Source of the DNA: Trichococcus collinsii
GTDB taxonomy: Bacteria; Bacillota; Bacilli; Lactobacillales; Aerococcaceae
Length of the DNA stretch: 64,000 nt
Reading direction: 5' to 3'
NCBI RefSeq assembly: GCF_900107505.1
Contig: NZ_FNQH01000002.1
Span: 372,001 to 436,000, forward strand
Shown: one piece after another, positions 14,406 through 26,732 of the stretch
How the letters are laid out: the number at the start of each line of letters is the position of its first letter
Position numbering within the stretch: position 1 is the first letter of the stretch
Made by a program: the position numbers and the translations under genes
Notes under the pieces: generated by a model
Databases searched by the model: none
Told to the model about the DNA's origin: nothing
The model's input: the letters and a program-made list of their open reading frames with translations, nothing else

Positions 14406-14786
14406 TTATACTAATTCAATGATAACCATTGGTGCAGCATCGCCACGACGAGGTTCTGTCTTCAAGATACGTGTGTATCCGCCTTGACGTTCTGCATAGC
14501 GAGGTGCGATATCACTGAACAATTTTTGCAAAGCTGATTGAACAACGATTTTGTCATCTTCCTCACGTACAGCTGCTACTTCGTTACGAACGTATGCTGC
14601 AGCTAAACGACGAGCAGATAAATCTCCACGTTTGCCTAAAGTAATCATCTTTTCAGTAGTTGAACGAATTTCTTTAGCACGAGCTTCAGTTGTAACGATG
14701 CGTTCGTTGATTAGTAAGTCAGTAGTCAAATCGCGAAGCATTGCTTTTCTTTGAGCGCTTGTGCGTCCTAATTTACGGTAAGCCAT
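14406..14786 (-). CDS. rplQ: 50S ribosomal protein bL17
   Basis: The N-terminus [20 protein letters not shown] and the segments [20 protein letters not shown] and [19 protein letters not shown] are diagnostic of L17, which sits near the peptide exit tunnel. The length of 126 is typical. It follows rpoA by 26 bases and is the last gene of the alpha operon. Two hairpins after it end the superoperon. Confidence 0.98.
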   Translation of the reverse strand: MAYRKLGRTSAQRKAMLRDLTTDLLINERIVTTEARAKEIRSTTEKMITLGKRGDLSARRLAAAYVRNEVAAVREEDDKIVVQSALQKLFSDIAPRYAERQGGYTRILKTEPRRGDAAPMVIIELV

Positions 14787-14812
14787 CCTAGGTTTTCCTC
14801 CTTTGTACAGTA

Positions 14813-15757
14813 CTAGTCGTCTTGACGCAAGCCTAGATTAAGATCATTCAGCTTGTTTTTCACTTCTTCAAGTGATTTGCGTCCCAGATTACGTACTTTG
14901 ATCATCTCTGCTTCAGACTTGTCTGTCAATTCTTGGACTGTGTTGATGCCTGCGCGTTTCAAACAGTTATAAGAACGTACGGATAGATCCAATTCTTCGA
15001 TAGTCATTTCCAGCATTTTCTCTTTATGTGTTTCTTCTTTTTCAACCATTATCTCGGCCTTGCGGGCTTCATCGGTCAGATTAACAAAAATATTCAGATG
15101 TTCCGTTAAAATTTTGGCAGCCAAGCTGACTGCTTCTTCCGGGCTGATGGAACCATCTGTCCAGACATCCAACGTTAATTTATCATAAATATTCTTTTGT
15201 CCGATACGAGTGTTTTCAACTTGATAATTCACTTTGCTGATTGGAGTATAGATGGAGTCGACTGGCAAAACACCGATCGGCATATCTTCCGTTTTGTTAT
15301 ATTCGGAACGAACATAACCACGGCCATTTTTTACATCCAAGCGAACATGAAAATGTGCTCCCTCTGAAACTGTACATATATATAAATCAGGGTTTAAGAT
15401 TTCCACATCGCTGTCATGGGTAATATCCGCTGCAGTCACGACTGCTGGACCTTTTACGTCAATCTCGATTGTTTTGTCTTCGTCCGTATACAATTTCAAA
15501 GCTAATTTTTTGATGTTCAGAATGATTTGGGTAACATCCTCGACAACACCATCAATCGTTGAAAATTCGTGTAGAACACCATCGATTTGGATAGTTGTTA
15601 CAGCTGTACCAGGAAGTGAAGATAATAGAATTCGACGTAATGAGTTCCCAAGTGTTGTTCCATAACCGCGTTCTAGTGGTTCTACAACGAATTTACCAAA
15701 TTTGGCATCTTCGCTGATCTCAATCGTTTCAATTCTTGGTTTTTCAATTTCGATCAT
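14813..15757 (-). CDS. rpoA: RNA polymerase alpha subunit
   Basis: The 314-residue protein has the N-terminal dimerisation and beta/beta-prime assembly domain ([25 protein letters not shown] near residues 24-48). A flexible linker (~230-250) leads to the C-terminal domain, which binds UP-element DNA and activators ([36 protein letters not shown]). It lies 81 bases after rpsK, a slightly larger gap than elsewhere in the operon. Confidence 0.99.
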   Translation of the reverse strand: MIEIEKPRIETIEISEDAKFGKFVVEPLERGYGTTLGNSLRRILLSSLPGTAVTTIQIDGVLHEFSTIDGVVEDVTQIILNIKKLALKLYTDEDKTIEIDVKGPAVVTAADITHDSDVEILNPDLYICTVSEGAHFHVRLDVKNGRGYVRSEYNKTEDMPIGVLPVDSIYTPISKVNYQVENTRIGQKNIYDKLTLDVWTDGSISPEEAVSLAAKILTEHLNIFVNLTDEARKAEIMVEKEETHKEKMLEMTIEELDLSVRSYNCLKRAGINTVQELTDKSEAEMIKVRNLGRKSLEEVKNKLNDLNLGLRQDD

Positions 15758-15838
15758 TTATCAATTTACCCCTTTCAAAACGTGAAGTTCATGTTAGTGA
15801 GTCCATTGCGTTTCGTTACATACAAGTACAATTCTCAA

Positions 15839-16225
15839 TTAAACACGACGACGTTTTGGTGGACGGCATCCATTATGAGGAATAGGCGTTACGTCGCGGA
15901 TTGCGGTAACTTCCAAACCTGCTGCTTGCAATGAACGAATGGCAGCTTCACGTCCAGAACCAGGACCTTTAACAGCTACTTCAACTGTTTTCATGCCATG
16001 TTCCATAGAAACTTTAGCTGCTGCTTCTGCAGCCATTTGTGCAGCATAAGGAGTAGATTTACGAGAACCTCTGAATCCTAATGAACCTGCTGATGACCAT
16101 GAAATAGCATTTCCATGAACATCTGTAATCATAACAATAGTATTATTAAAAGTTGAGCGGATATGTGCTACACCAGCTTCAACATTCTTTTTTACGCGGC
16201 GTTTGCGAGCTACTTTTTTAGCCAT
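15839..16225 (-). CDS. rpsK: 30S ribosomal protein uS11
   Basis: Conserved S11 segments are [42 protein letters not shown] and [20 protein letters not shown], with the basic end [11 protein letters not shown]. The 128-residue length is typical. The protein lies in the platform of the small subunit. It follows rpsM by 27 bases in the alpha operon. Confidence 0.99.
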   Translation of the reverse strand: MAKKVARKRRVKKNVEAGVAHIRSTFNNTIVMITDVHGNAISWSSAGSLGFRGSRKSTPYAAQMAAEAAAKVSMEHGMKTVEVAVKGPGSGREAAIRSLQAAGLEVTAIRDVTPIPHNGCRPPKRRRV

Positions 16226-16252
16226 GAAGTTTTGACCTCCTTCACTTAATTA

Positions 16253-16618
16253 TTATTTTTTCTTACCAGTGACTGCTTTAGATGGGCCTTTACGAGTGCG
16301 TGCGTTGTTCTTAGTGTTTTGTCCGCGAACAGGCAAACCACGACGGTGACGCATTCCTCTGTAAGAACCAATTTCAATCAATCGTTTAATATTTAGGTTA
16401 ACTTCACGACGAAGATCGCCTTCAACCTTTAATTTATCCACTTCAATACGGATACGGTCTAATTCATCATTCGTTAAATCACGAACGCGAGTATCTTCTG
16501 AAACCTCAGCTGCTGCTAAAACTTTTTGAGCTGTGTTCAATCCGATACCAAAAATATAAGTTAATGAAATAACTACACGTTTGTCACGCGGAACATCTAC
16601 TCCTGCGATACGAGCCAT
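16253..16618 (-). CDS. rpsM: 30S ribosomal protein uS13
   Basis: [20 protein letters not shown] at the start, the helix-hairpin-helix [11 protein letters not shown], and the basic tail [20 protein letters not shown] identify S13 (121 residues). It is in the head of the 30S subunit and contacts the 50S and P-site tRNA. A good gaggtg ribosome site precedes the ATG, and rpmJ is 20 bases upstream. Confidence 0.99.
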   Translation of the reverse strand: MARIAGVDVPRDKRVVISLTYIFGIGLNTAQKVLAAAEVSEDTRVRDLTNDELDRIRIEVDKLKVEGDLRREVNLNIKRLIEIGSYRGMRHRRGLPVRGQNTKNNARTRKGPSKAVTGKKK

Positions 16619-16638
16619 TTATAGGCACCTCCTTGTTA

Positions 16639-16752
16639 TTATCCTTGGCGTTGTTTGTGTTTGGGATTTTCGCAAATCACCATAACACGACCATTGCGGC
16701 GAATGACTTTGCATTTTTCGCAAATGGGTTTTACTGATGCTCTAACTTTCAT
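16639..16752 (-). CDS. rpmJ: 50S ribosomal protein bL36, zinc-binding form
   Basis: The 37-residue frame reads [20 protein letters not shown] (1-20) and then [17 protein letters not shown]. The zinc ligands C11, C14 and C27 with H32 are intact, so this is the zinc-ribbon paralogue. An aggagg site precedes it. It lies between infA (33 bases upstream) and rpsM (20 bases downstream), its usual place. A zinc-independent copy, if present, is outside this window. Confidence 0.98.
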   Translation of the reverse strand: MKVRASVKPICEKCKVIRRNGRVMVICENPKHKQRQG

Positions 16753-16785
16753 TTAAATTCCCTCCTATTTAGTGATGGAGTGCAA

Positions 16786-17004
16786 TTATTTAAAGCGGTA
16801 AGTAATGCGTCCACGAGTAAGATCGTACGGTGACAATTCTACCGTAACTTTATCGCCTGGCAAAATGCGGATGTAATGCATTCTAATTTTACCAGATACG
16901 TGAGCTAATACTATGTGACCATTTTCAAGTTCGACTTTAAACATTGCATTGGGCAAAGTTTCAACGACAACTCCTTCGATCTCAATTACATCGTCTTTCG
17001 CCAC
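16786..17004 (-). CDS. infA: Translation initiation factor IF-1
   Basis: A 72-residue OB-fold protein, [20 protein letters not shown] to [14 protein letters not shown], nearly identical to Gram-positive IF-1 proteins. It binds the A site of 30S during initiation. It is placed directly downstream of adk with a 135-base gap. There is no methionine aminopeptidase gene (map) between adk and infA, as in many Lactobacillales. Confidence 0.99.
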   Translation of the reverse strand: MAKDDVIEIEGVVVETLPNAMFKVELENGHIVLAHVSGKIRMHYIRILPGDKVTVELSPYDLTRGRITYRFK

Positions 17005-17139
17005 GCCTGCTAACCTCCTAACATTCTGTTGAGCTGATTAATCTTATGTCTTGGCAATTTTTACTCTAACTGCTAGATTATACCATAGCAAGTATCGATT
17101 GAAAAGAAATTTTCGATTAATTTCAAATGACAGTTACAA

Positions 17140-19143
<2,004 letters not shown>

Positions 19144-19144
<1 letters not shown>

Positions 19145-19584
19145 TAGATCACCTCAACAGTCCCACCTGCAGCTTCGATAGCTTTTTGTGCTGCTTCGGA
19201 GAATTTATTAGCTTTAACTGTCAGTTTTTTCTCAACGCTTCCGTTGCCTAAAACTTTGATGCCTGATTTTTCATCTTTGACAATACCAGTTTCAACTAAT
19301 AAAGCTGGAGTAACTTCTGTACCATCTTCGAAACGGTTTAAGATTTCTAAGTTGATGACAGCATATTCCTTACGGTTGATGTTCGTGAATCCACGTTTTG
19401 GAAGACGACGGAACAATGGAGTTTGTCCACCCTCGAATCCAAGTCTCACACCGCCGCCTGAACGGGCTTTTTGACCTTTATGTCCACGACCGGATGTTTT
19501 ACCATTACCGGATGAAGATCCGCGACCGACACGGTTACGTTCTTTACGTGAACCTACAGCAGGTTTTAATTCATGAAGTTTCAT
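19144..19584 (-). CDS. rplO: 50S ribosomal protein uL15
   Basis: [20 protein letters not shown], the Gly-rich segment [20 protein letters not shown] and [18 protein letters not shown] identify L15 (146 residues). Its extended basic N-terminus threads into 23S rRNA. It follows rpmD by 33 bases and its stop overlaps the secY start by one base. Confidence 0.99.
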
Positions 19585-19617
19585 AGTAACTTGGCACCTC
19601 CTTTAATCTGATGTTTA

Positions 19618-19800
19618 TTATTTAACTTCTTCTGATATAACTAAGTGGCTTACTGTGTTGACCATGCCCAAGATAGCTGGGTTAGCTGGTTTAACAACAG
19701 ATTTGCCGATTTTGGACAATCCCAAAGCTTTGCAAGTATCTTTTTGGTTTTGAGGACGTCCAATCAAGCTGCGTTTTAAAGTGATCTTTACTTCTGCCAT
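19618..19800 (-). CDS. rpmD: 50S ribosomal protein uL30
   Basis: The 60-residue protein begins [20 protein letters not shown] and contains [13 protein letters not shown] and the C-terminal [15 protein letters not shown], all typical of L30. It follows rpsE by 13 bases. The gene is often missing from other lineages but is standard in Firmicutes spc operons. Confidence 0.98.
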   Translation of the reverse strand: MAEVKITLKRSLIGRPQNQKDTCKALGLSKIGKSVVKPANPAILGMVNTVSHLVISEEVK

Positions 19801-19813
19801 TTTGTAGTCCTCC

Positions 19814-20314
19814 TTATCCTAGTAATTCTTCAACTGTTTTGCCGCGTAATTTCGCAACGTCTTCAGCATTTTTCAACTGTTTCAAGCCATCGATTGTAGC
19901 ACGTACCATGTTGATAGGTGTGTTAGAACCAAGGGATTTGCTTGTGATATCAGCGATACCAGCTAATTCGACAACGGCACGGACTGCTCCGCCTGCAGAA
20001 ACTCCGGAACCGGATTTAGCAGGTTTCAACATTACGTTACCGCCACAGAAAGTTCCGATAACTTTGTGAGGGATTGTTGATTCAGACATTGGAACTTCAA
20101 TAAGGCTCTTTTTAGCAGATTCGATAGCTTTACGAATAGCTTCAGGAACCTCAGCTGCTTTACCAGTACCGAATCCTACATGTCCGTTTCTGTCTCCTAC
20201 AACAACTAAAGCAGCAAAACGTAGACGACGTCCACCTTTAACAACTTTTGTTACACGATTGATCGCAACAACGCGGTCTTCTAATTCAATATGATTTGGG
20301 TCAACATAAACCAT
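19814..20314 (-). CDS. rpsE: 30S ribosomal protein uS5
   Basis: The N-terminal double-stranded RNA-binding-like domain holds [30 protein letters not shown]. The C-terminal domain has [19 protein letters not shown] and the loop [19 protein letters not shown]. The length of 166 is typical. S5 affects decoding accuracy and contacts the mRNA entry channel. The ATG is about ten bases after aaggagg; rplR ends 20 bases upstream. Confidence 0.99.
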   Translation of the reverse strand: MVYVDPNHIELEDRVVAINRVTKVVKGGRRLRFAALVVVGDRNGHVGFGTGKAAEVPEAIRKAIESAKKSLIEVPMSESTIPHKVIGTFCGGNVMLKPAKSGSGVSAGGAVRAVVELAGIADITSKSLGSNTPINMVRATIDGLKQLKNAEDVAKLRGKTVEELLG

Positions 20315-20334
20315 GTGTGGTTATCCTCCTTTTC

Positions 20335-20691
20335 TTAGAAATCTAGTCCATTTTCGCGAGCAGCTTCAGCTAAAGCCTGTACACGGCCATGGTACAGATA
20401 GCCACCACGGTCAAAGACTACTTTTTTGATACCTTTAGCAACAGAACGTTCAGCAATCAGTTTTCCAACTGCAGTAGCAGCTTCAGTTTTAGTACCGGTT
20501 GCGATTTCTGTTTCTTTTGTAGAGGCACTTGCTAGCGTCACACCCGCTACGTCATCAATTAATTGAGCGTAGATGTTTTTGTTGGAACGGAAAACGTTCA
20601 AGCGTGGGCACTCTGCAGTACCAGAGATTTTTCTTCTTACGCGTGCGTGTCTAGCTTGGCGCACTTTGTTTTTATCTGGTTTAGTAATCAC
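20335..20691 (-). CDS. rplR: 50S ribosomal protein uL18
   Basis: [20 protein letters not shown] and [20 protein letters not shown] identify L18, the 5S rRNA-binding protein. The start is placed at the GTG at 20691, giving V-I-T-K-P-D-K-N, which aligns with the M-I-T-K start of homologues. The ribosome site gaggtg is six bases upstream. Another GTG three codons earlier overlaps that site. The 118-residue length fits. Confidence 0.95.
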   Translation of the reverse strand: MITKPDKNKVRQARHARVRRKISGTAECPRLNVFRSNKNIYAQLIDDVAGVTLASASTKETEIATGTKTEAATAVGKLIAERSVAKGIKKVVFDRGGYLYHGRVQALAEAARENGLDF

Positions 20692-20755
20692 AATTGTCAC
20701 CTCTTTAAATTTATTTTGTTGGGTCGTTCAGGAAGCAAGTAAAAATAGCGGACTA

Positions 20756-21292
20756 TTATTTACCTGTCTTACCTTCTTTACGACGGATGATTTCGTTAAC
20801 GTATTTGATACCTTTACCTTTGTAAGGCTCTGGTGGGCGTACGCCGCGGATGTTGGCTGCCAAAGCGCCAACTTTAGCTTTATCGTAACCTTTAACGATG
20901 ATTTTAGTGTTAGTTGGTACTTCCACTTCGATACCGTCTTCAGGTGTGAATTCAACTGGATGAGAATAGCCGACGTTCAATACAAGTTTTTTGCCTTGCA
21001 ATTGAGCACGGTACCCAACCCCTACTAAGTCCAATTCTTTCATAAATCCTTCAGATACACCTACAACCATGTTGTTTACCAACGCGCGTGTAGTACCATG
21101 AATTGATTTAGTGAATTTCTCTTCGTTAGGACGAGTGAAAGTAACAGTGTTTCCATCGATCTTGATGCCGATCATTTCATTAAATGTGCTAGTTAATTCG
21201 CCTTTCGGGCCTTTAACTGTAACAGTGTTACCTTGTTGAGTAACGGTTACGCCAGCTGGGATTTCGATTGCTTTATTTCCAATACGACTCAC
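20756..21292 (-). CDS. rplF: 50S ribosomal protein uL6
   Basis: [20 protein letters not shown] and the C-terminal RNA-binding signature [12 protein letters not shown] are diagnostic. Two copies of the L6 fold make up the 178-residue protein, which lies near the GTPase-associated centre. It follows rpsH by 42 bases. Confidence 0.99.
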   Translation of the reverse strand: MSRIGNKAIEIPAGVTVTQQGNTVTVKGPKGELTSTFNEMIGIKIDGNTVTFTRPNEEKFTKSIHGTTRALVNNMVVGVSEGFMKELDLVGVGYRAQLQGKKLVLNVGYSHPVEFTPEDGIEVEVPTNTKIIVKGYDKAKVGALAANIRGVRPPEPYKGKGIKYVNEIIRRKEGKTGK

Positions 21293-21334
21293 AGGGCTGC
21301 ACCTCCTTTATCTTCTATTTTTTTTTTTTGAAAA

Positions 21335-21733
21335 TTACCAAATGTAAGCTAATACTTCGCCGCCGATGTTTTTCGCTCTTGCTTCTTTGTCGGTGATAAC
21401 ACCTTCAGAAGTAGACACGATTGCGATTCCTAAACCATTCAATACTTTAGGGATGTCGCCAGTTTTAGCGTATACACGCAAACCTGGTTTTGAAATACGT
21501 TTCAAACCAGTGATGACGCGTTCGTTGTTTGGACCATATTTTAAGAATACACGGATAACACCTTGTTTGTCGTCTGAAGTGTAATCAAAGTTTTTGATGA
21601 AACCTTCAGCCTTAAGAATGTTAGCGATCTCTAATTTTGTCTTTGATGCAGGCACTTCTAAAGATTCGTGACGTACCATGTTGGCATTACGAATACGAGT
21701 TAAGAAATCTGCGATTGGATCTGTCATGACCAT
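21335..21733 (-). CDS. rpsH: 30S ribosomal protein uS8
   Basis: [20 protein letters not shown] and [26 protein letters not shown] identify S8 (132 residues), a central-domain 16S rRNA binder and, in other bacteria, a translational repressor of its own operon. The start is the ATG at 21733; aaggagg lies ten bases upstream. An ATG-TAA start-stop pair lies between the ribosome site and this ATG. A second Met two codons in is possible. Confidence 0.97.
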   Translation of the reverse strand: MVMTDPIADFLTRIRNANMVRHESLEVPASKTKLEIANILKAEGFIKNFDYTSDDKQGVIRVFLKYGPNNERVITGLKRISKPGLRVYAKTGDIPKVLNGLGIAIVSTSEGVITDKEARAKNIGGEVLAYIW

Positions 21734-21739
21734 TTACAT
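21734..21739 (-). promoter_or_regulatory. AUG-UAA start-stop element in front of rpsH
   Basis: Read on the minus strand, aggagg tata ATG TAA ATG places a start codon immediately followed by a stop, directly adjoining the rpsH ATG. Its distance to the ribosome site (four bases) is short but usable. Function is unknown. Confidence 0.4.
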
Positions 21740-21767
21740 TATACCTCCTTTTGCGAGTATGGTTAAA

Positions 21768-21953
21768 TTACCAGCTAGCCTTTTTCACGCCGGGAATTTG
21801 TCCTTTATAGGCAAGTTCACGGAAGCAAATACGGCAAAGTTTGAATTTGCGATAAACTGAATGTGGACGTCCGCAACGTTCACAACGAGAGTAAGCTTGA
21901 GTAGAATGTTTTGCGGGACGTTTGTTTTTAGCAATCATGGATTTTTTAGCCAA
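21768..21953 (-). CDS. rpsN: 30S ribosomal protein uS14, zinc-binding type
   Basis: The 61-residue protein carries the CxxC...CxxC zinc knuckle ([20 protein letters not shown], then RICF), so it is the short zinc form (type Z). [17 protein letters not shown] is the conserved end. It follows rplE by 20 bases. A Zur-controlled zinc-free S14 could exist elsewhere. Confidence 0.98.
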   Translation of the reverse strand: MAKKSMIAKNKRPAKHSTQAYSRCERCGRPHSVYRKFKLCRICFRELAYKGQIPGVKKASW

Positions 21954-21973
21954 TTATTATTCGCCTCCTTAGC

Positions 21974-22513
21974 TTATTTTTGGAATGGCATTCCAAGTTG
22001 TGTCAATAATTCTCTTGATTCTTCGTCAGTGTTAGCAGTAGTTACGATAACGATATCCATACCACGTACTTTGTCGACTCTATCATAGTCAACTTCTGGG
22101 AAAATCAATTGTTCTTTGATACCTAAAGTATAGTTTCCACGACCATCAAAAGATTTTTTGCTGATCCCACGGAAGTCACGTACACGTGGTAATGAAACAG
22201 TTACTAGTTTATCCAAGAAGTCGTACATTCTTTCGCCACGTAAAGTAACTTTAGTGCCGATAGGCATACCTTCACGTAAACGGAATGCAGCGATTGATTT
22301 TTTAGCTAAAGTGATAACTGGTTTTTGACCAGCGATCAAAGTTAGTTCTTCAACTGCTTTATCTAGGTTTTTTGTGTTTGAAACTGCATCACCCACACCC
22401 ATGTTGATGACAATTTTGTCAATTTTAGGTGCTTGCATGATTGAGCTGTATTCAAATTTTTCCATCAACGATGGAACGATTTCTTTTGTGTATCTTTCTT
22501 TTAAACGGTTCAT
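21974..22513 (-). CDS. rplE: 50S ribosomal protein uL5
   Basis: A 179-residue 5S rRNA-binding protein. [40 protein letters not shown] and the C-terminal [20 protein letters not shown] are family segments. It contacts P-site tRNA and bridges to S13. It follows rplX by 26 bases. Confidence 0.99.
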   Translation of the reverse strand: MNRLKERYTKEIVPSLMEKFEYSSIMQAPKIDKIVINMGVGDAVSNTKNLDKAVEELTLIAGQKPVITLAKKSIAAFRLREGMPIGTKVTLRGERMYDFLDKLVTVSLPRVRDFRGISKKSFDGRGNYTLGIKEQLIFPEVDYDRVDKVRGMDIVIVTTANTDEESRELLTQLGMPFQK

Positions 22514-22539
22514 TTAGAATATCCTCCTTCCTCTAATAA

Positions 22540-22848
22540 TTAATCAATGATTTCGCCGGTTTTTTTGGAAACGCGGACTTTTTTGCCATCTACGACTTTA
22601 GATCCTACGCGAGTAGGTTCGCCAGTTTTAGCATCAATTAACATAATGTTAGAAACATGGATAGGTGCTGCCTCTTCAAGAATTCCACCTGTTGGGTTTG
22701 TTTGAGAAGCTTTGCGATGTTTCTTGACAATATTAATGCCTTCGACAATAACACGATCTTTTTTAGGGAAAGTTTTAAGGATGACTCCTTCTTTACCTTT
22801 ATCTTTTCCAGTAATGACTTTAACTTTATCACCAGTTTTTACGTGCAT
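22540..22848 (-). CDS. rplX: 50S ribosomal protein uL24
   Basis: The KOW motif [19 protein letters not shown] lies at the N-terminus, followed by [20 protein letters not shown]. The start is the ATG at 22848 (M-H-V-K-T-G), because aaggaggtg lies about nine bases upstream; an earlier in-frame ATG precedes that ribosome site. The resulting 102 residues agree with the family. It is an early-assembly protein near the tunnel exit. Confidence 0.98.
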   Translation of the reverse strand: MHVKTGDKVKVITGKDKGKEGVILKTFPKKDRVIVEGINIVKKHRKASQTNPTGGILEEAAPIHVSNIMLIDAKTGEPTRVGSKVVDGKKVRVSKKTGEIID

Positions 22849-22882
22849 GCTTTGTTGCACCTCCTTCATTTATGACAGTTGA

Positions 22883-23251
22883 TTACAATACTTCTGGAGC
22901 AAGGGAAACGATCTTCATGTAGTTATTGTCACGCAATTCACGTGCAACTGGTCCAAAGATACGTGTTCCACGAGGGCTCTTGTCGTCACGAATGATTACA
23001 CAAGCATTTTCGTCAAATTTGATGTAAGAACCATCTTTACGGTGTGCGCCATGTTTCGTACGAACGATAACAGCTTTAACTACATCACCCTTTTTGACAA
23101 CACCACCGGGTGTAGCTTGTTTTACTGTGCAGACGATTGTATCACCAATTCCTGCGAATTTGCGGTTTGATCCACCTAACACTTTGATAGTTAACACTTC
23201 TTTAGCGCCTGAATTATCGGCAACTCTTAAGCGGGATTCTGTTTGTATCAC
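22883..23251 (-). CDS. rplN: 50S ribosomal protein uL14
   Basis: [20 protein letters not shown] and the signature [20 protein letters not shown] identify L14 (122 residues). It forms intersubunit bridges with 16S helices and contacts L19. It follows rpsQ by 43 bases. Confidence 0.99.
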   Translation of the reverse strand: MIQTESRLRVADNSGAKEVLTIKVLGGSNRKFAGIGDTIVCTVKQATPGGVVKKGDVVKAVIVRTKHGAHRKDGSYIKFDENACVIIRDDKSPRGTRIFGPVARELRDNNYMKIVSLAPEVL

Positions 23252-23294
23252 GTCAGTATCCTCCTTCCGGATATAAAAATATTTATTTGTCTGA

Positions 23295-23561
23295 TTAGAT
23301 GATTACTGATTCTTCAACAACTTCAAGCAAACGGAAGTTTTTAGTAGCAGATAGAGGACGAGTCTCCATAATTCTAACTACATCACCCATTTTAGCTTGG
23401 TTGTTTTCATCATGTGCCTTGTACTTTTTAGAGTACTTAACGCGTTTACCGTAAGTAGGATGTGTTTTTGTTGTAGATACTTCTACAACGATTGTTTTAT
23501 CCATCTTGTCAGAAACAACAACACCTTGGTAGACTTTACGTTGGTTACGTTCTTCAGTCAT
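23295..23561 (-). CDS. rpsQ: 30S ribosomal protein uS17
   Basis: [20 protein letters not shown] and [20 protein letters not shown] identify S17, an OB-fold primary 16S rRNA binder. The length of 88 is usual. It follows rpmC by 27 bases. Confidence 0.99.
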   Translation of the reverse strand: MTEERNQRKVYQGVVVSDKMDKTIVVEVSTTKTHPTYGKRVKYSKKYKAHDENNQAKMGDVVRIMETRPLSATKNFRLLEVVEESVII

Positions 23562-23588
23562 TTCGTTGTGACCTCCTTTGCTGATCTA

Positions 23589-23783
23589 CTATTTTTGCAA
23601 TTCTTGTTGTCGCAATACAGTTTTAATACGTGCAATTGATTTGCGTACTTCTTTCAAGCGGGCAGTATTTTCTAACTGTCCGGTTGCAAGTTGGAATCGT
23701 AGATTGAATAATTCATCTTTGAATTGTTTTTCTTTTTCAATCATTTCAGCAGTGGATAACTCTTTAAGTTCATTAGCCTTCAT
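23589..23783 (-). CDS. rpmC: 50S ribosomal protein uL29
   Basis: [20 protein letters not shown] and [20 protein letters not shown] are the two helices of L29, at the tunnel exit where trigger factor and SRP dock. The start is the ATG at 23783, giving the usual 64 residues; ggtggtg is about six bases before it. The start lies inside the end of rplP (11-base overlap), so the two are translationally coupled. Confidence 0.97.
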   Translation of the reverse strand: MKANELKELSTAEMIEKEKQFKDELFNLRFQLATGQLENTARLKEVRKSIARIKTVLRQQELQK

Positions 23784-24207
23784 TCGATTCACCACCAATT
23801 TCTTTACGTTTTACAATTTTTGTTTTAACTGGCAATTTGTGAGATGCAAGACGTAGAGCTTCGCGTGCCACTTCTTCAGGGACGCCTGCTACTTCGAACA
23901 TGATCTTGCCGCGTTTAACTGGAGATACCCAACCTTCAGGTGCCCCTTTACCAGAACCCATACGGACTCCGATAGCTTTGGATGTATATGATTTGTGAGG
24001 GAATATTTTGATCCAAACTTTCCCGCCACGTTTCATGTAACGAGTCATAGCGATACGAGCAGCTTCGATCTGACGGTTTGTGATCCAATGAGAGTCAACA
24101 GCTTGCAAACCATATTCGCCGAAAACTACTTCTTTTCCGCCTTTAGCTTCTCCGCGCATTTTCCCACGGAACTCACGACGGTGTTTTACACGTTTAGGTA
24201 CTAACAT
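23773..24207 (-). CDS. rplP: 50S ribosomal protein uL16
   Basis: [20 protein letters not shown], the arginine-rich segment [20 protein letters not shown] and [20 protein letters not shown] identify L16, which shapes the A-site tRNA corridor. The length of 144 is normal. It follows rpsC by three bases. Confidence 0.99.
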   Translation of the reverse strand: MLVPKRVKHRREFRGKMRGEAKGGKEVVFGEYGLQAVDSHWITNRQIEAARIAMTRYMKRGGKVWIKIFPHKSYTSKAIGVRMGSGKGAPEGWVSPVKRGKIMFEVAGVPEEVAREALRLASHKLPVKTKIVKRKEIGGESNEG

Positions 24208-24210
24208 TGG

Positions 24211-24867
24211 TTATTTCCCTCCTTTCTCAGTTGTTTTTTTTGCTGGTAAAACTTCACCACGGTAAATCCAAACTTTAACGCCTAATTTACCATAAGTTGT
24301 ATCTGCTTCTTCCCAAGCGTAGTCGATGTCCGCACGCAATGTATGCAATGGAACAGTTCCTTCAGCATGAGTTTCAGCACGAGCGATATCTGCACCATTC
24401 AAACGACCAGAAACTTGCGTTTTGATCCCTTTAGCGCCAGATCTCATTGTACGTTGGATTGCTTGTTTTTGCGCACGACGGAAAGCTACACGGTTTTCCA
24501 ACTGTTTAGCGATACCTTCAGCGACCAATTTAGCATCCAAGTCTGGTCTTTTGATTTCCACGATGTTGATGTGTACTTTTTTACCAGTAAGTTCATTTAA
24601 CTCTTTACGAGTTTTTTCAACTTCAGAACCGCCTTTACCGATTACCATACCAGGTTTGGCAGTATGGATAGAAACGTTCACGCGGTTAGCTGCACGTTCG
24701 ATTTCAATTTTAGAAACAGAAGCTTCGCTTAAGTTCTTTGCGATGTATTTACGGATACGTAAATCTTCATGTAAGAAAGCTGCGTAATCTTTTTCAGCGT
24801 ACCATTTAGCATCCCAGTCACGAATGATGCCGACACGTAATCCTAATGGATGAATTTTTTGACCCAC
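24211..24867 (-). CDS. rpsC: 30S ribosomal protein uS3
   Basis: The N-terminal part contains the KH domain ([20 protein letters not shown], with the GxxG loop GKGG). The C-terminal domain has [20 protein letters not shown] and [20 protein letters not shown]. It is 218 residues. S3 lines the mRNA entry tunnel and has helicase activity with S4 and S5. It follows rplV by three bases. Confidence 0.99.
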   Translation of the reverse strand: MGQKIHPLGLRVGIIRDWDAKWYAEKDYAAFLHEDLRIRKYIAKNLSEASVSKIEIERAANRVNVSIHTAKPGMVIGKGGSEVEKTRKELNELTGKKVHINIVEIKRPDLDAKLVAEGIAKQLENRVAFRRAQKQAIQRTMRSGAKGIKTQVSGRLNGADIARAETHAEGTVPLHTLRADIDYAWEEADTTYGKLGVKVWIYRGEVLPAKKTTEKGGK

Positions 24868-24870
24868 AGA

Positions 24871-25227
24871 TTATCCCTCCTTCTTTTCTGATACCACGAT
24901 TGTAATGTGGCTAGTACGTTTCATGATTGGTGAAGCTGATCCTTTTGCACGTGGACGGAAACGTTTCATCGTTGGTCCTTCGTTAACATAAGCCTCGCTT
25001 ACTACCAAGTTTTCGATATCTAAGTCATAATTATGTTCTGCATTAGCAATTGCTGACATCAACACTTTTTCTACAACGGGCGAAGCGCCACGCGGTGTGA
25101 ATTTCAGAATGGAGATTGCGTCTCCGATGCTTTTGCCTCTGATAAGATCCACTACTAAACGAACCTTACGAGCGGCAATGCGAACAGTTTGTGCAGATGC
25201 TTTTGCAGCTGTGATTTGTTCTGGCAT
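24871..25227 (-). CDS. rplV: 50S ribosomal protein uL22
   Basis: [40 protein letters not shown] and the tunnel hairpin [20 protein letters not shown] identify L22 (118 residues). The hairpin lines the exit tunnel constriction. No insertion in the loop is seen. It follows rpsS by 20 bases. Confidence 0.99.
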   Translation of the reverse strand: MPEQITAAKASAQTVRIAARKVRLVVDLIRGKSIGDAISILKFTPRGASPVVEKVLMSAIANAEHNYDLDIENLVVSEAYVNEGPTMKRFRPRAKGSASPIMKRTSHITIVVSEKKEG

Positions 25228-25247
25228 GTTATTTCCTCCCCTCGTAA

Positions 25248-25529
25248 TTAACGGCGACCTGTTTTCTTGTCGTCTGCGGCATGGCCACGGTATGTTCTTG
25301 TTGGAGCGAATTCTCCTAATTTGTGTCCTACCATGTCTTCTTGAATGTAAACTGGAACGTGTTTTCTTCCATCATAAACTGCAATCGTTTGTCCGATGAA
25401 TTGTGGGAAAATTGTTGAGCGGCGAGACCAAGTTTTAATTACTTGTTTCTTTTCGCTAGCTAGAGCAGCTTCAACTTTCTTAATTAAATGTTCATCGACA
25501 AAAGGTCCTTTTTTCAAACTACGACCCAT
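25248..25529 (-). CDS. rpsS: 30S ribosomal protein uS19
   Basis: [40 protein letters not shown] and the tail [20 protein letters not shown] identify S19 (93 residues), located in the 30S head near S13. It follows rplB by 53 bases. Confidence 0.99.
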   Translation of the reverse strand: MGRSLKKGPFVDEHLIKKVEAALASEKKQVIKTWSRRSTIFPQFIGQTIAVYDGRKHVPVYIQEDMVGHKLGEFAPTRTYRGHAADDKKTGRR

Positions 25530-25582
25530 GGTGAAGCCTCCTTTCGATTATGTGTTGCTTCAGTTACTTATTGTTGTAATAA

Positions 25583-26413
25583 TTATTTTTTACGTCCGCG
25601 AACGATTAGCTTGCTAGATTTAGCTTTCTTGCTACGAGTTTTGTAACCAAGAGCAGGTTTACCCCAAGGAGTAACTGGCGCTTTGCGTCCGATTGGAGAT
25701 TTACCTTCACCACCACCGTGTGGGTGATCGTTCGGGTTCATTACAGAACCACGGACAGTAGGGCGTTTACCCAACCAACGGTTACGTCCAGCTTTACCGA
25801 TGTTGATCAATTCGTGTTGTTCGTTACCTACTGAACCGATTGTTGCACGGCAAGTTGAAAGGATTAAACGTACTTCGCTTGAGTTCAAACGAACTAGTGT
25901 ATATTTACCTTCTTGTCCAAGTACTTGAGCACTTGTACCAGCTGAACGGATCAATTGACCGCCTTTGCCTGGTTTTGTTTCGATGTTGTGGATAACAGTA
26001 CCGACTGGGATAGTTGACAATGGCATTGCGTTTCCGATTTTGATATCAGATCCTACTCCAGATTCGATTTGTTGGCCTACTTCGATGCCTTTAGGGGCAA
26101 TAATGTAAGTCTTGATTCCATCAACATATTGGATCAATGCGATATTTGCAGTGCGGTTTGGATCGTACTCGACAGCTTTGACGATACCAACGACTCCATC
26201 TTTATTACGTTTGAAGTCGATCACACGGTAAGCACGTTTGTGTCCACCAGCTTGATGACGAACGGTAATTTTACCTTGGTTGTTGCGACCGGCTTTTCTT
26301 TTGATTGGTTCGACCAAAGATTTCTCAGGTGTTGTTTTTGTAATTTCTGCGAAATCAGAACCAGTCATATTACGACGGCCGTTTGTGGTAGGTTTGTATT
26401 TCTTAATCGCCAC
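25583..26413 (-). CDS. rplB: 50S ribosomal protein uL2
   Basis: A 276-residue protein with an OB-fold and an SH3-like core: [20 protein letters not shown] near the start, and the C-terminal [20 protein letters not shown] with the conserved His near the peptidyl transferase centre. The basic tail [18 protein letters not shown] is intact. It follows rplW by 34 bases. Confidence 0.99.
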   Translation of the reverse strand: MAIKKYKPTTNGRRNMTGSDFAEITKTTPEKSLVEPIKRKAGRNNQGKITVRHQAGGHKRAYRVIDFKRNKDGVVGIVKAVEYDPNRTANIALIQYVDGIKTYIIAPKGIEVGQQIESGVGSDIKIGNAMPLSTIPVGTVIHNIETKPGKGGQLIRSAGTSAQVLGQEGKYTLVRLNSSEVRLILSTCRATIGSVGNEQHELINIGKAGRNRWLGKRPTVRGSVMNPNDHPHGGGEGKSPIGRKAPVTPWGKPALGYKTRSKKAKSSKLIVRGRKK

Positions 26414-26447
26414 GTTTTTTCCCCTCCTATTTGATTATTTAAGTAAA

Positions 26448-26732
26448 TTAATTTTCGAATAATTCGATTGTTTTAGAATTTTCAGTCAAAGTGATAATTG
26501 CTTTACGGCGTTTTTTTGTATAGCCTTTGTATTTACCCATACGTTTAAGTTTGCCGCGTACATTCATGATGTTTACGTTTTTAACATCTACACCGAACAA
26601 TGATTCGATAGATTGTTTAACCAATGTTTTGTTAGCACGTACATCCACTTCAAAGGTATATTTCTTTTCATCCATTGCAAGCATAGAAGCTTCCGTGATG
26701 ATTGGGCGTTTGATAACGTCTGTTGCTTCCAT
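26448..26732 (-). CDS. rplW: 50S ribosomal protein uL23
   Basis: [20 protein letters not shown] and [20 protein letters not shown] identify L23 (94 residues), the docking site for trigger factor and SRP. Its start codon overlaps the rplD stop by one base (TAATG), implying coupled translation. Confidence 0.99.
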   Translation of the reverse strand: MEATDVIKRPIITEASMLAMDEKKYTFEVDVRANKTLVKQSIESLFGVDVKNVNIMNVRGKLKRMGKYKGYTKKRRKAIITLTENSKTIELFEN

